Below are positions 35,381 to 45,304 of a stretch of DNA of 64,000 nucleotides, in pieces (positions within the stretch are counted from its first letter, which is position 1; each line of letters starts with the position of its first letter). The DNA lies in NCBI RefSeq assembly GCF_000189255.1, contig NZ_AEVS01000073.1, positions 1 through 64,000 on the forward strand, written 5' to 3'. The notes under the pieces were generated by a model, which had not been told where the DNA came from, made no database searches, and saw only the letters and a list, made by a program, of their open reading frames with translations. The position numbers were made by a program, and so were the translations under genes. The stretch comes from Vibrio brasiliensis LMG 20546 (GTDB lineage: Bacteria; Pseudomonadota; Gammaproteobacteria; Enterobacterales; Vibrionaceae).

Positions 35381-37197
35381 ATAGACTGAGCTACAGAGTA
35401 TTCTTGCTATTTTTGCCATTGATCGTCTGCATCTTTCTGTTCGGTTATGGCTATTTTTTAGCAAGACAAAGCCTGATGCTTGAACACATAGCGCAAGCGA
35501 GCAAAATTGCCGTGGCGCAAAGTGCAGACTACATTCGCTTCTCATCCGAAACCAGCGTGGCTGAGTTTGATGAAGTAAGCTCTCAAATTCAGCAATGTTC
35601 CCCACAACAAAGCGAAAATATCGCAAACAAACTGGCTAATGCGTTGAGCTTTTCATCCGGTTTTTCTGCCCTGTTTCTATCGGATCTGAACGGGCGAGCC
35701 ACGCAATTTGTTCTATCCGCAAACCCAAGTAATCGTTACGTACTTCGTCGAGAAATAAAGGGCAAAACAATCCTTAGTAACAAAACCTTATTGTTACTAA
35801 GACAGTCATTCACGCGCTGGCAAATTGATGGGCCAAAACGCGAAGCGCAACAGAAACAACTGCTTGAAAAACTTTCAGCCCTCAATGCTCGTGGTGAAGA
35901 GAACTCTTTTTCGAGCCGGGAACTGACGCAAAATCTGGTGCAAATACGTCGAGGAAAACACCTTCCTAAAGCAATCGCAACCCTGGCAGATGAATCAAGT
36001 ATTGCTAAGTTAGGGCTGATTTATCACAACTCAACCTACTTTTTCTCGCGCCCGCTGATCGACTGTGAACAGAATTTGTCAGGTTTTTATACCGTAGTGT
36101 TAGACAGAACCCTTCTCGATCAACAATTACTAAAGGTAAAGCAAAGTTTTCGCGAACAAGGCATTCAGTCGGTTGATATCGCCATTGTTCGTAACCGAGA
36201 TCAGCACATCATCTCCTCCACTCATTATCTCAATCCGGTACGATTGAAAAAATTCAAACTGAATGACAATGAAGAGCCAATACTACGCAGGGATTTAGGG
36301 GGAATGTTGACCAATCAAAACGTTGTATACAACCTGACGCAAGACCTAATTTTTCAATTCCGTTACTTCAATAATCCGACCAATAACAATGATAAGACAG
36401 GTATTAGCGTGGCATTGTTTGTCGACGCGAATGAAATAGAGCGAGAGACACAAGTGATCAGGCACGAAGTAAGTATTTACATCATGATCACCATGGCACT
36501 GTTTATCGTGCTGCTAATTCTCCTGTCACGAATCGTTACCATGCCCATTGTTAAGCTTCAGAAACAGGTCAATGCCCTTAGTGCAGGGTTCTACCCTCAC
36601 TCGCAGCGTACCGAGCGTAATGATGAAATTGGTCGCCTACTGAATGCGTTTGAAGATATGACCAACAACCTACGTATTAAGGAGCGACAACTCATCAAAC
36701 TGTCTCAGTTTGATCCGCTCACCAATATCTTTAATCGCCGTGCACTGATGGACGCTGTAAACATTATCGCCGCGAAGCAAAGCCAATCGTCTGCAATCTT
36801 GATGCTCGATCTGGATAACTTTAAGAGCATCAATGACAAATATGGTCACGCGTGTGGTGATGACGTCCTTATTAACGTCGCTAACTTAATCAAAAATGAA
36901 ATCCGCAGTAGTGATATTTTCGGTCGAATGGGTGGAGAAGAGTTCACCGTCGTACTGCCTGATACTAACTTAGAGACCAGCCTGCGCATTGCTGAACGGA
37001 TTCGTAAATCCGTCGAGCTCAACCTTGGCGATGTTCTTATACAATATGGTCCCCCAGCCGCAATCACCGTCAGTATCGGAGTTAGCATGTGGCAGGATGG
37101 TAACTTTTCTAAAGCGCTTGCTAAAGCGGATAAGCATTTGTACCAGGCCAAACACAGTGGCCGAAATCAGGTTGTTTATCAGGGCGAAAAGCGCTAG
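35377..37197 (+). CDS. Membrane diguanylate cyclase with large periplasmic domain
   Basis: 606 residues: TM1 about 8-28, a periplasmic domain of about 335 residues, TM2 about 367-388, HAMP about 388-440 and a GGDEF domain about 445-600. The active-site motif is G-G-E-E-F (GRMGGEEFTVVLPD), and DLDNFKSINDKYGHACGDDVL is intact, so it should make c-di-GMP. An RxxD inhibitory site is not clear before the GGEEF. Translational coupling to the binding lipoprotein suggests the lipoprotein docks on the periplasmic domain, as NspS does on MbaA in V. cholerae. Confidence 0.93.
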   Translation: MNRLSYRVFLLFLPLIVCIFLFGYGYFLARQSLMLEHIAQASKIAVAQSADYIRFSSETSVAEFDEVSSQIQQCSPQQSENIANKLANALSFSSGFSALFLSDLNGRATQFVLSANPSNRYVLRREIKGKTILSNKTLLLLRQSFTRWQIDGPKREAQQKQLLEKLSALNARGEENSFSSRELTQNLVQIRRGKHLPKAIATLADESSIAKLGLIYHNSTYFFSRPLIDCEQNLSGFYTVVLDRTLLDQQLLKVKQSFREQGIQSVDIAIVRNRDQHIISSTHYLNPVRLKKFKLNDNEEPILRRDLGGMLTNQNVVYNLTQDLIFQFRYFNNPTNNNDKTGISVALFVDANEIERETQVIRHEVSIYIMITMALFIVLLILLSRIVTMPIVKLQKQVNALSAGFYPHSQRTERNDEIGRLLNAFEDMTNNLRIKERQLIKLSQFDPLTNIFNRRALMDAVNIIAAKQSQSSAILMLDLDNFKSINDKYGHACGDDVLINVANLIKNEIRSSDIFGRMGGEEFTVVLPDTNLETSLRIAERIRKSVELNLGDVLIQYGPPAAITVSIGVSMWQDGNFSKALAKADKHLYQAKHSGRNQVVYQGEKR

Positions 37198-37269
37198 TTT
37201 GTCGCAAGAGTTTATCCCGACATCAAGTCGCTGAACGACTCCGTTAGCACACAGACATTCAGGTGATAT

Positions 37270-38172
37270 ATGAAGCAGTTAACTATCCTAGATGGTGGTA
37301 TGGGGCGCGAGCTCCGTCGACTTGGCGCTCCCTTTTCTCAACCGCTTTGGAGTGCTCAGGCCCTGATTGAGTCGCCTCAACATGTCCAGCTCGCCCATCA
37401 ACACTTTATTGATGCAGGCGCAGAAGTCATTATTGCTAACAGTTACGCTTGTGTGCCCTTCCACCTTGGAGAGGATTTATATCAATCCGATGGCGCCAAA
37501 TTGGCTAGTCAGGCTGCACAAATCGCCAAGCGTGTTGCCAGCCAAGCCGACCATCCAGTGCTGGTAGCAGGAGCAATTCCTCCTGCATTTGGCAGCTATA
37601 GACCCGATCTTTTCCAACCGCAACGAGCAAAAGAAATCTTCACCACTCTGTTTGAAGCACAAGATAGCGAAGTGGATATTTGGATTGCAGAAACCATCTC
37701 TAGTCTTGAAGAATTTCACGCTATTCAATTGGTACTGAGTCGCACCTCTAAGCCCTGCTATTACGCATTTTCTCTTCAGGATACTCTTACCGATAGCGCA
37801 GTGCTTCGCAGTGGCCAGAGCGTAAGTGACGCAGCGTTGCAAGTGTGCCAATCTGAAGGACAAGGGATTTTCTTTAACTGTTCGATACCCGAGGTGATGT
37901 CGCAAGCGATTTGCGACGTCAAACAGGTCATGGACAAAATGGGAACAGAGATAGAGATTGGTGTGTATGCCAATAACTTCGCTCCAATAGGCAATCAACA
38001 TCAAGCCAATGAGTCCATGCAGACCATGAGAGAGCTTTCACCACAAGATTATCTGAACTACTGTCAACAGTGGTATCGTCTTGGTGCGACCACTATCGGT
38101 GGATGTTGTGGCATTGGTCCGGAGCATATTCAAGCTTTAAGCGACTGGAAAAAGCGTTTCTCGACCACCTAA
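37270..38172 (+). CDS. Homocysteine S-methyltransferase family protein
   Basis: 300 residues, a single Hcy-binding TIM barrel: LDGGMGRELRRLG at the start, and zinc ligands C in FFNCS (near residue 204) and C-C in GGCCGIGPEHI near 280. MmuM/YagD-type enzymes use S-methylmethionine or SAM to methylate homocysteine. It lacks the cobalamin modules of MetH. AGGTG precedes the ATG. It stands alone. Confidence 0.9.
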   Translation: MKQLTILDGGMGRELRRLGAPFSQPLWSAQALIESPQHVQLAHQHFIDAGAEVIIANSYACVPFHLGEDLYQSDGAKLASQAAQIAKRVASQADHPVLVAGAIPPAFGSYRPDLFQPQRAKEIFTTLFEAQDSEVDIWIAETISSLEEFHAIQLVLSRTSKPCYYAFSLQDTLTDSAVLRSGQSVSDAALQVCQSEGQGIFFNCSIPEVMSQAICDVKQVMDKMGTEIEIGVYANNFAPIGNQHQANESMQTMRELSPQDYLNYCQQWYRLGATTIGGCCGIGPEHIQALSDWKKRFSTT

Positions 38173-38263
38173 ACGATTCCAGATCTTGATGATTAACACT
38201 AACAAGTGTTTAATCCTCTCCCTGAAAGCGCTTTGCTGCTCACTAACCTAACTAGGAACATTC

Positions 38264-38878
38264 ATGCCAACAGCCAATTCTGTCATTGTTCTCGACTTTG
38301 AAACCACTGGGTTATCACCAAATATGGGTGATCGCGCGATTGAAATCGGTGCCGTAAAGCTCATCAATGGTGAAGTTGTCGATACCTTTCAACAGTTGAT
38401 GAACCCGGGCTTTCGCGTCAGTTCTTTTATTGAGGGCTATACCGGGATCACCAACGCAATGTTGGCCAATGCACCTAGCTGCGAAGAGGTAATGTCTCAG
38501 TTCCATAGTTTTATTGCAGACGATAACCTCGTTGCTCATAACGCCTCTTTTGATAAGCGTTTTCTCGATGCTGAATTTGACAGAATAAATAAAGATTATC
38601 TTGGCGATTTTGCTTGCTCTCTGCTGGTTTCACGTCGTCTAAATCAAGATGCACCCAGCCATAAACTGGGTGATCTGGTCCGCTATAAGCAGATCGACAA
38701 TGATGGCGTATTCCACCGAGCGTTAGCGGATTCACAAATGACTGCCAAGCTATGGCTATTGATGCTGGAAGACATTGAACAACGCGGCATAAGTGAGCCT
38801 TCGTTTAGCTTGATGCAGAAAATCAGCAAAACCAGCAAAGGGGCGATTGGTAAGTTACTTGAGCAACAACGCGGCTAA
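38264..38878 (+). CDS. DEDDh 3'-5' exonuclease (DnaQ/PolC-like)
   Basis: 204 residues. Exo[12 protein letters not shown] (catalytic D and E, residues about 10-18), Exo[13 protein letters not shown] and Exo[14 protein letters not shown] with H-x4-D give a complete DEDDh set. It resembles the epsilon proofreading subunit family but lacks the C-terminal DNA pol alpha-binding part. AGGA precedes the ATG. Followed after five bases by the NifW-like gene, so the two are co-transcribed; a link in function is not obvious. Confidence 0.92.
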   Translation: MPTANSVIVLDFETTGLSPNMGDRAIEIGAVKLINGEVVDTFQQLMNPGFRVSSFIEGYTGITNAMLANAPSCEEVMSQFHSFIADDNLVAHNASFDKRFLDAEFDRINKDYLGDFACSLLVSRRLNQDAPSHKLGDLVRYKQIDNDGVFHRALADSQMTAKLWLLMLEDIEQRGISEPSFSLMQKISKTSKGAIGKLLEQQRG

Positions 38879-38883
38879 TAACG

Positions 38884-39159
38884 ATGAGCCAATTAACGTT
38901 TCAGCAAACGCTGGACAGTTTTACCAGCATTGAGCAAGCACTGGACTATTTTGAAATTGGTTATGACAGCAAGTTCATCGACCAGTATCGTGTCGAGCTG
39001 GTCAAACGCTTCAATGGTTATTTGATTTTAGAAAAACCGCAGGATTGGTTTGCCGGTCGGAGAGCCCTGAAGAACGCTTATTGTAAGGTCCAACGCAGTC
39101 GTCTGGATAAACACAGCCGCTCAGCATGTCGCGGCTGTACTTCATGTCAGCGTCGTTAG
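38884..39159 (+). CDS. NifW-like protein outside any nif cluster
   Basis: 91 residues. The block SIEQALDYFEIGYDSKFIDQ (residues 15-34), followed by YRVELVKRFNGYL and DWFAGRRALKNAYCKVQ, follows the NifW (nitrogenase-stabilising) pattern S-x-E-x2-L-x-F-F-x-I-x-Y-D ... R-x3-L-K-R-F-x2-Y-L as I remember it. The C-terminus adds C-R-G-C-T-S-C. No nif gene is in the window. Five bases after an exonuclease gene, with a weak ribosome site, so probably coupled to it. Family likeness is good; nitrogen fixation is not implied. Confidence 0.7.
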   Translation: MSQLTFQQTLDSFTSIEQALDYFEIGYDSKFIDQYRVELVKRFNGYLILEKPQDWFAGRRALKNAYCKVQRSRLDKHSRSACRGCTSCQRR

Positions 39160-39187
39160 GTGCTGATAAGGTGGGTAGAAACGGGAG

Positions 39188-40861
39188 TTACTCTTCCTGA
39201 TCGAGATCTTCTTCATCAAACATCGAAGAGCGATTGATTTCATATTGATTGAAAGTGAAGATACTGGCGCCGCGAACACGCTTAGTCACTACTTTCTCAT
39301 CGCCAAACTGAACCGTAACATGAGTGTATACCTTATTCTTAGCCTCTAAGGTACTCTCTGCCAGTGCGACTTCCAACTCTTGCTCATTAGTATCACGGGC
39401 ATGTTTAACCTTTTCCAGATAAGCATTGGCTTCCTGCTTATCCTGTTCCAGTTTCTGCTCTTGTTCTGGTGTCCGTTCGGATTTTGGAATCTTCTTGAAT
39501 TCAAGCTCTTTGCGGATGATGCCCATGGTACCTTCCTGAGCCTGAGTGTACTGTTCTTTGAGCTTAGCTTGGCGCTCTTTGTACATCTGATAGCGGGCAA
39601 AGACATGAACATAAGTGGCTGTATCCCCCTCAACACCGAGGTTAACGCAGCTCACCTTGCCGCCAACTTTCGCGCTTCCACCACTTAAGGTGCCCTGCTT
39701 TTCAGCTGCATCACAAACCACTAAATCATGACCACAGCGAAGATCATTACTCATACAGTGAACGCTAAGATGGATATCGTTGGCCGCCTGTAGCTCGGCA
39801 AACTGGGCATAGTTGGCAGTAATCGAACCACCAGATTTAACGATGCAACTCTTCTTATCACCTTCAGAAACATTATGACCAATGATCCCTTTTGCGACTT
39901 CAATATCACCCTGAACCTGAACGTCAGCTGACTCAATAAATCCACCAACCGTAAGTGACCCTGTGGCTCGCACAACCATATCCGACTCGATATCACCAAG
40001 TACTACGACATTCCCCTTAAACTTAACGTGGCCTGTAGCAACACCAATAGTAGGGATACACAGCGCATCTTCGACTTCAACACCACGCTCTTTGATGATA
40101 GGCATACCAGACACTTCAGCAATAAGAAGATTAGGATCATCAGGAGAAACAATTGTGCCCTTACCTGGTTTAAGCACAGCATCATTACCTGGTTTAGGTG
40201 GAATGACTTTGCCAGTCACTGTCATGCCCGGCGTACCTTTGGTTGCCGGTGTCCGCTTCATTACTGGCGCATTCTGAGAAACGTTAATGGTCTCGCCGAG
40301 GTTAAGCATATCGACTTTACCGTTAGTTTCTTTGGGGGCGAGGATTTGCTTGGTTGGGTCTTTAACCAGAGGAGTGAATTTGGCATCAACCCCCTGAATC
40401 GGTTGTTTGCCTTGCGCTACCGGCTGAGTGAAGGTTTCACCGGGCTTTAGCTGGTGGCTCATGACGAGCACTTTTTTTAGCGCGAGCTTATTAATACCTT
40501 TTGTAACATGCATCTGCGCCAGTGCGTGAACAATTTGAGGCCCTTTAAGCGGTAAACCTTTATAGGCACCAGTGACCACCATACTGGCAAGCATATCGTG
40601 GTCAGAAAGGACGACCTCAACGGACGCATTCCGTACTTCAGCAACGGTGATGCCGACATACGACTCGCTTTTCATCTCTTTTGCGCAATGAATAAAACGT
40701 GCCACTTCATCTTCGAGCACAAACAAGTCTCCGGCACCAAGTGCCGACAATGCTTCACTCAACCCACGGGTATCAAAGTTTTTGTCCACCGTGATGTCGG
40801 GTGATAATTTAGCGATAACTTGTTTGTTATCATCAGCAAAAGCAACAAACTTATCCCACAT
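39188..40861 (-). CDS. FapA/DUF342-family protein
   Basis: 557 residues. The central part (about 270-400) is the DUF342/FapA right-handed beta-helix rich in Gly/Val repeats: VKFKGNVVVLGDIESDMVVRATG, GSLTVGGFIESADVQVQGDIEV and ITANYAQF. A charged coiled coil follows (about 425-500: KERQAKLKEQYTQAQEG and EQEQKLEQDKQEANAYLEKVK). In Vibrio, FapA paralogues affect flagellar assembly and polar proteins. The start ATG at 40861 is at the far end of the chemosensory operon, with a parS2 site about 100 bases upstream. Cytosolic; mechanism unknown. Confidence 0.85.
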   Translation of the reverse strand: MWDKFVAFADDNKQVIAKLSPDITVDKNFDTRGLSEALSALGAGDLFVLEDEVARFIHCAKEMKSESYVGITVAEVRNASVEVVLSDHDMLASMVVTGAYKGLPLKGPQIVHALAQMHVTKGINKLALKKVLVMSHQLKPGETFTQPVAQGKQPIQGVDAKFTPLVKDPTKQILAPKETNGKVDMLNLGETINVSQNAPVMKRTPATKGTPGMTVTGKVIPPKPGNDAVLKPGKGTIVSPDDPNLLIAEVSGMPIIKERGVEVEDALCIPTIGVATGHVKFKGNVVVLGDIESDMVVRATGSLTVGGFIESADVQVQGDIEVAKGIIGHNVSEGDKKSCIVKSGGSITANYAQFAELQAANDIHLSVHCMSNDLRCGHDLVVCDAAEKQGTLSGGSAKVGGKVSCVNLGVEGDTATYVHVFARYQMYKERQAKLKEQYTQAQEGTMGIIRKELEFKKIPKSERTPEQEQKLEQDKQEANAYLEKVKHARDTNEQELEVALAESTLEAKNKVYTHVTVQFGDEKVVTKRVRGASIFTFNQYEINRSSMFDEEDLDQEE

Positions 40862-40964
40862 GCCATTCTGCCTTTAGGTACTGTCTAGGCCGAGTGTATA
40901 AAATTAATCTCCATCACTGTATCAGGAATGTGACAATTTAAGGCGTACATCACTAGATGGCGTT

Positions 40965-40977
40965 TTTACACTGTAAA
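40965..40977. promoter_or_regulatory. parS2: parS2-type centromere site
   Basis: TTTACA-C-TGTAAA in the short gap between fapA-like and the REC-PP2C gene. Perfect palindrome, same type as the cluster at 53.3 kb. Confidence 0.82.
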
Positions 40978-40982
40978 TAACG

Positions 40983-42686
40983 TTAGCTGGAGCTCGGAAA
41001 GTGATGAGCTGCTTTGAGCGAATATACCGCCGTTACACTACGACCCTGTTTAGAATACTCTAATGAATCACATAATTCGGAAGCAAGAACAATGCCGCGA
41101 CCGTGGGTAAGTTGCTGTTTTTGCTGATGGGAGCCATAGTCTTTTTGGTAATCAAAGCCTTCGCCATTATGCTCTAATTCCATAACCAACTTTTCTTCTT
41201 TGGGTAAAAAGTCGATCGTTAACTCAGCCCACGCGCTGTCTTCCAGGTCTTTGAGTTTTTCTTCTCTCAACTGATAAAACAAGAAGAAGCCATCTGGCTC
41301 TTCTTTGATTGCGGAGTCCAGTCGCAGTAAGCCATGCTCTATCGCATTGGCAAACAGTTCAGACAAAACAGAACACACCAAATCTAAATGCACACCACCG
41401 TGCAGTATTCCCGCGACAAACTTACGTACTTCAATCATCACGGACACGTTGCGCAGTACTTCTCCATCTAAGCGTAGCTTAGATTGACTGGGAATTTGAT
41501 TGATATGAGTGCCATTAGGCGGTGGTTCCTGGATATTACCATTCGAAATAGGAAATCTCATCGCAAGAATAGACAGGTCATCTCCGACCGACTTGTTAGC
41601 GAACTGACGCACTGAGTCGTACAGGGTTGGGATAATGGCTCTGTTGCTGTTAAAAGCCCGCTCGAGGCGTTCCTGACCAAATTGTTCGCCCTCTTCATTA
41701 ACTGCCTCAATCACACCGTCGGTGTAACAAATAATTTGTTGGTCAGGCTCCAGTTTAAAGTGAACCAAATCCGATTCAAATTCATGCGGCTGCAACACAC
41801 CTAACGGCATATGGGTCGAAGTTAAGCGACGCACTATGGTGCCATCCCGGTCAATCAAATAACCATCAGGCAACCCACCACCCCACCAGGAAACTTCGAA
41901 TCCATTCGCACGCACCTCAAATATGCTGGCCGCCAGCATCATGCCCATCGGCAGGAATCGCACCAGAACTTCATTAATCTCTCGCGCGATTTCGCCCAGA
42001 GACAACCCTTTGGCCGCCATTGAGAAAAAAGCGCGTGTTGCTGGTATGGCAGAGATTGCCGCAGGTAAGCCGTGGCCAGTCGCATCGGCGATCATCACAT
42101 AGACACCGCCATGGGGGCGATTAGCGACCACGATTAAGTCGCCGTTAAACACCGTTGATGGAGTTGAGAGGTAGTTAATGCCGAATATGCTTTTGACCTG
42201 CGAGCTCATTTCAAGCATCAGATTGGAGAAGATCGACTCGGCAATTGCGTAGTCGTAACGAACCTGTTCATGAAACTGACTTAGCTCATCTCGCTGTTCC
42301 TTAACCTCACTATGCATCTTCGCAATGCGGTAATGAGCCTGCACTTTTGCCAATAAAACACTTCGCTCAACAGGTTTTAGAATAAAGTCATCACCATATT
42401 TTAAGCAGCGTTCGAACGAAGCGTGATCGTCCAGTACAGTGAGAAAGATGATCGGCATATGGACTTCAGGAAAAGCCTGCCTTATCTCTTGCGCGGTGGT
42501 AATACCATCTTTTACTGGCATCATCACATCGAGCAAAATCACATCGGGCAACGCGTCCATCTGAGACATCGCCTCGACAACACCCTCACCATTTTCAAAC
42601 GTGCTCACAACTTCAGAGAGATGACTGAGCATATAACGGCATAGCTCTCTGTTCGTAGCATGATCGTCAACAATCATTACATGCAT
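40983..42686 (-). CDS. Fused response regulator, PP2C phosphatase and HATPase kinase
   Basis: 567 residues. A receiver (1-120, phospho-Asp in ILLDVMMPVKDG) is followed by a SpoIIE/RsbU-type PP2C phosphatase (about 150-385: VMIADATGHGLPAAISAIP and ICYTDGVIEAVNEEGEQFG), then an RsbW-like HATPase_c domain (about 430-565: LVCSVLSELFANAIEHGLL and HGRGIVLASELCDSLEY). One protein thus holds both the phosphatase and the kinase of a partner switch. The STAS protein encoded 15 bases upstream is the evident substrate. AGGAGG precedes the ATG. It is the last gene of the che operon, so CheA may phosphorylate its receiver. Confidence 0.92.
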   Translation of the reverse strand: MHVMIVDDHATNRELCRYMLSHLSEVVSTFENGEGVVEAMSQMDALPDVILLDVMMPVKDGITTAQEIRQAFPEVHMPIIFLTVLDDHASFERCLKYGDDFILKPVERSVLLAKVQAHYRIAKMHSEVKEQRDELSQFHEQVRYDYAIAESIFSNLMLEMSSQVKSIFGINYLSTPSTVFNGDLIVVANRPHGGVYVMIADATGHGLPAAISAIPATRAFFSMAAKGLSLGEIAREINEVLVRFLPMGMMLAASIFEVRANGFEVSWWGGGLPDGYLIDRDGTIVRRLTSTHMPLGVLQPHEFESDLVHFKLEPDQQIICYTDGVIEAVNEEGEQFGQERLERAFNSNRAIIPTLYDSVRQFANKSVGDDLSILAMRFPISNGNIQEPPPNGTHINQIPSQSKLRLDGEVLRNVSVMIEVRKFVAGILHGGVHLDLVCSVLSELFANAIEHGLLRLDSAIKEEPDGFFLFYQLREEKLKDLEDSAWAELTIDFLPKEEKLVMELEHNGEGFDYQKDYGSHQQKQQLTHGRGIVLASELCDSLEYSKQGRSVTAVYSLKAAHHFPSSS

Positions 42687-42701
42687 ACGACCTCCTCAGG
42701 T

Positions 42702-43001
42702 TTACTCGATGACAAATTTTTTGTCGAAGCGAGATATCGTCAAAATTTTTCTAACTTGCGGCAGCGTATTAGTTATTTTGATCATGCCATCGTCCTGGCC
42801 GAGGTAGTTATGCATATTGAGCAGCATGCCTAAGCCAGCACTGTCGATATAGTCAACTTTTCTAAGATCGATGGTGAAACGAAACTCTTGTCGATCGTTA
42901 TAGCAGCGTCTGAAATCCTGTACCAAATTGAAGCCAAAAGCGCCTTCAATCAAAATTGTGATATGTTTAGCGGCAGAGTCTACCTGTGCTTCTACTGACA
43001 T
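42702..43001 (-). CDS. STAS-domain anti-sigma-antagonist-like protein
   Basis: 99 residues, one STAS domain. The conserved loop D-Y-I-D-S-A-G-L-G keeps the Ser that RsbW-type kinases phosphorylate (residue about 56). Directly upstream of the REC-PP2C-HATPase gene, which can both add and remove that phosphate. Its downstream target is probably the receptor array or a c-di-GMP enzyme; no anti-sigma factor is nearby. Confidence 0.9.
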   Translation of the reverse strand: MSVEAQVDSAAKHITILIEGAFGFNLVQDFRRCYNDRQEFRFTIDLRKVDYIDSAGLGMLLNMHNYLGQDDGMIKITNTLPQVRKILTISRFDKKFVIE

Positions 43002-43041
43002 GTTATTCCCCTTTCTCTCTGCTTAGAGACTACCCAAGTGT

Positions 43042-44208
43042 TCAGAACAGCTCGACTTCGCCTTCATCAATACTCTCTTGAGAAGCTGCTGGAGCACCTC
43101 GATTGTCTATCTCTGCCTGTAACTCAACTAACGCGAGTGTGAAGTCATCAAGCTCAATCTTGTTATTTGTCCATTGCTGACAAAGTTCAGAAAACTGCTC
43201 CAGGTAATTGACGGTCTGTTTTGCATAGTCACCTTGCTGAACAATGATGTCGGCAAACTGTAGAGCGCGGATACCGTTGTCGACTTGGGCATGCAGCAGA
43301 TCCCCACTCGAGCGGATTTTTTGCACTTCCTGCTCGACAGTGACGTTAACCTGCTGTACCCCGCGGAGCATTTCATCCACTTTTTCTTTTGACTCAATCG
43401 CTTCTGTCATATCAATCGACGCCATTTCACCAACGGTTTTATTGGCTTCCTGAACGGTTTGCTGGGCGACGCTGATCTCTGATTCAATCTGAGTATTAAG
43501 CTCTTCGGCTTTGACCGACAGGTTGCGAACTTCCTGAGCAACCACGGCAAAGCCTCTTCCCGCGTCACCAGCACGCGCTGCTTCAATGGCCGCATTCAGA
43601 GCCAGTAAGTTAGTCTGCTCAGAAAGCCCGCGAACCTGTTCTAGTAAACGGAATACCGCATCAAGCTTGTCTGACATATCATGAATACTGTGCACCGCAG
43701 AGATACTCTTCTCTGACACGTCCACAAGCGTATCAACAAACTGACGAATAATGGCTTCAGTTTTCGGTAGCACCTGACTGATATCACTATTGCTATCGCG
43801 GTTACCAAGCAGGTTTTCGACCAGCTCTGCGGTAATCTGGTTTTGTTGTTCAGCCAGTTTTTGCAGTTCGAAATAGCTTTCATTGAGTGTCTCAACGGAC
43901 TCATCAACCACACTTCTCTGATGATCCAACGGGTCTCGCAGTTGCTGAGACAGAACATTGATCAAGGGATAAACTTGATCTGGCTTGCCACCCGATTGTG
44001 TTATCTCGCTGGTTATCGACGCTTGCTCACTTGGTTCGCTTTGATTCATCTGCTTAGGCATCACTATCCAAGGGATAGCTGCCGCGAGAACGATCAGGGC
44101 GACATGGGCAACAGAGGAAGACATACTCACTGCGATCGACAACAGTAGAACCTGCAGGCCAACAGCGATGAAGTAGCGGGTTTTTATTTTGCTTAATGTT
44201 ATTTTCAT
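43042..44208 (-). CDS. Methyl-accepting protein with two N-terminal TM helices, no sensor domain
   Basis: 388 residues. Two adjacent TM helices (about 10-50: [17 protein letters not shown] and [17 protein letters not shown]) with no periplasmic domain, a variable cytosolic segment, and a short signalling hairpin ([38 protein letters not shown], about 190-227). It lacks a HAMP domain and a C-terminal pentapeptide. AAGGA precedes the ATG. It may tether the array to the membrane or sense the membrane itself. Confidence 0.88.
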   Translation of the reverse strand: MKITLSKIKTRYFIAVGLQVLLLSIAVSMSSSVAHVALIVLAAAIPWIVMPKQMNQSEPSEQASITSEITQSGGKPDQVYPLINVLSQQLRDPLDHQRSVVDESVETLNESYFELQKLAEQQNQITAELVENLLGNRDSNSDISQVLPKTEAIIRQFVDTLVDVSEKSISAVHSIHDMSDKLDAVFRLLEQVRGLSEQTNLLALNAAIEAARAGDAGRGFAVVAQEVRNLSVKAEELNTQIESEISVAQQTVQEANKTVGEMASIDMTEAIESKEKVDEMLRGVQQVNVTVEQEVQKIRSSGDLLHAQVDNGIRALQFADIIVQQGDYAKQTVNYLEQFSELCQQWTNNKIELDDFTLALVELQAEIDNRGAPAASQESIDEGEVELF

Positions 44209-44239
44209 CGGTATTCCTTGATGTTGTGAGCCCAGACAA

Positions 44240-45304
44240 TCAATCCGCTGACAAATAGTGACAGATCTGCTCTGCGACGTTGTTTAAATCAACGACAGCC
44301 ATTGCTGCATCCATTTCTACTGCGACACGAGGCATGCCCCACACCACAGATGACGCTTTATCCTGAGCAATGGTTTTTGCGCCCTGCTCTTTCATTCGAA
44401 GCATGCCTCTCGCGCCGTCTTGCCCCATACCAGTAAGAATCACGCCAATCGATTTTTTCCCCACAGTTTCGGCGACCGCATCAAACATCACGTCAACTGA
44501 AGGCTTGTGTCGGTTTACGGCTGGTCTGTCATCGAGTTGGCAATAGAGGTGAGTTCCACGTCGAACAACAACAATATGTTTGTCGCCGGGTGCTAGATAG
44601 GCGCAACCATTGACGAGTGGCGCGCGGTTTGAGGTCAGTTCTTTAACCTGGATTTCACTATGCTCATTGAGGCGCTCAGCAAATGAAGACGAGAACATTG
44701 CGCTGATATGTTGAGTAATGATCACAGGGGGAAGCCCTGCAGGTAGCGCCGACAAAACCTGCTTGACCGCTTCGGTTCCACCTGTTGATGCACCAATGGC
44801 GATCACTTCAACCTTATGACTATGTTTAGGAGCCACAAGCTTAACCGATGGCGGCGTTGGCGACGCTGAAGTCGAGACGTTAGCTCCCGCCGCCATCTTG
44901 ATCTTCTCATTGACTAAGGTTTTGTAGTTAACCATCTCAGCAGTGCTATCAACCGCTGGTTTGGGGAAGTAATCCACAGCGCCTAATTCCAGCGCCGCGA
45001 GCGTCGGCTCTGCGCCATGCTGAGTCAGCGTCGAGATCATCACAACAGGCATAGGTCTTAAACGCATCAAATTCTTTAAGAACTGAACCCCATTCATCTT
45101 CGGCATTTCAATATCAAGCGTTAATACATCAGGGTTGTGCTGCTTGATCAACTCTCTTGCCTGAAGGGGATCCTCAGCCATTGCGACCACTTCCAATTCT
45201 GGATCTGAGTTGATCAGTTGTTGTAGTAAGGCTCTGAATACTGGTGAATCATCAACGATCAATACTTTTATTTTTTCATTAAAACAGCTCCACGTCATCG
45301 TCAT
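44240..45304 (-). CDS. cheB: CheB protein-glutamate methylesterase, start uncertain
   Basis: About 354 residues from an in-frame ATG at 45304. The receiver begins [15 protein letters not shown] (phospho-Asp in [13 protein letters not shown]). The C-terminal methylesterase has catalytic [26 protein letters not shown] and [13 protein letters not shown]. The natural start is puzzling. The cheD stop overlaps an ATG at 45279 in a TAATG coupling signal, but that ATG is followed by AAAAAA-TAA, so the frame closes. One more A would give [11 protein letters not shown]. The in-frame starts at 45304 and 45298 lie inside cheD and have poor ribosome sites. Function is certain; start is not. Confidence 0.85.
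   Translation of the reverse strand: MTMTWSCFNEKIKVLIVDDSPVFRALLQQLINSDPELEVVAMAEDPLQARELIKQHNPDVLTLDIEMPKMNGVQFLKNLMRLRPMPVVMISTLTQHGAEPTLAALELGAVDYFPKPAVDSTAEMVNYKTLVNEKIKMAAGANVSTSASPTPPSVKLVAPKHSHKVEVIAIGASTGGTEAVKQVLSALPAGLPPVIITQHISAMFSSSFAERLNEHSEIQVKELTSNRAPLVNGCAYLAPGDKHIVVVRRGTHLYCQLDDRPAVNRHKPSVDVMFDAVAETVGKKSIGVILTGMGQDGARGMLRMKEQGAKTIAQDKASSVVWGMPRVAVEMDAAMAVVDLNNVAEQICHYLSAD

Noticed and set aside
45268-45279. Three-codon minus-strand frame ATG-AAA-AAA-TAA as the cheB start
   Set aside because: It closes at once; kept only as evidence for a possible A-tract shift.
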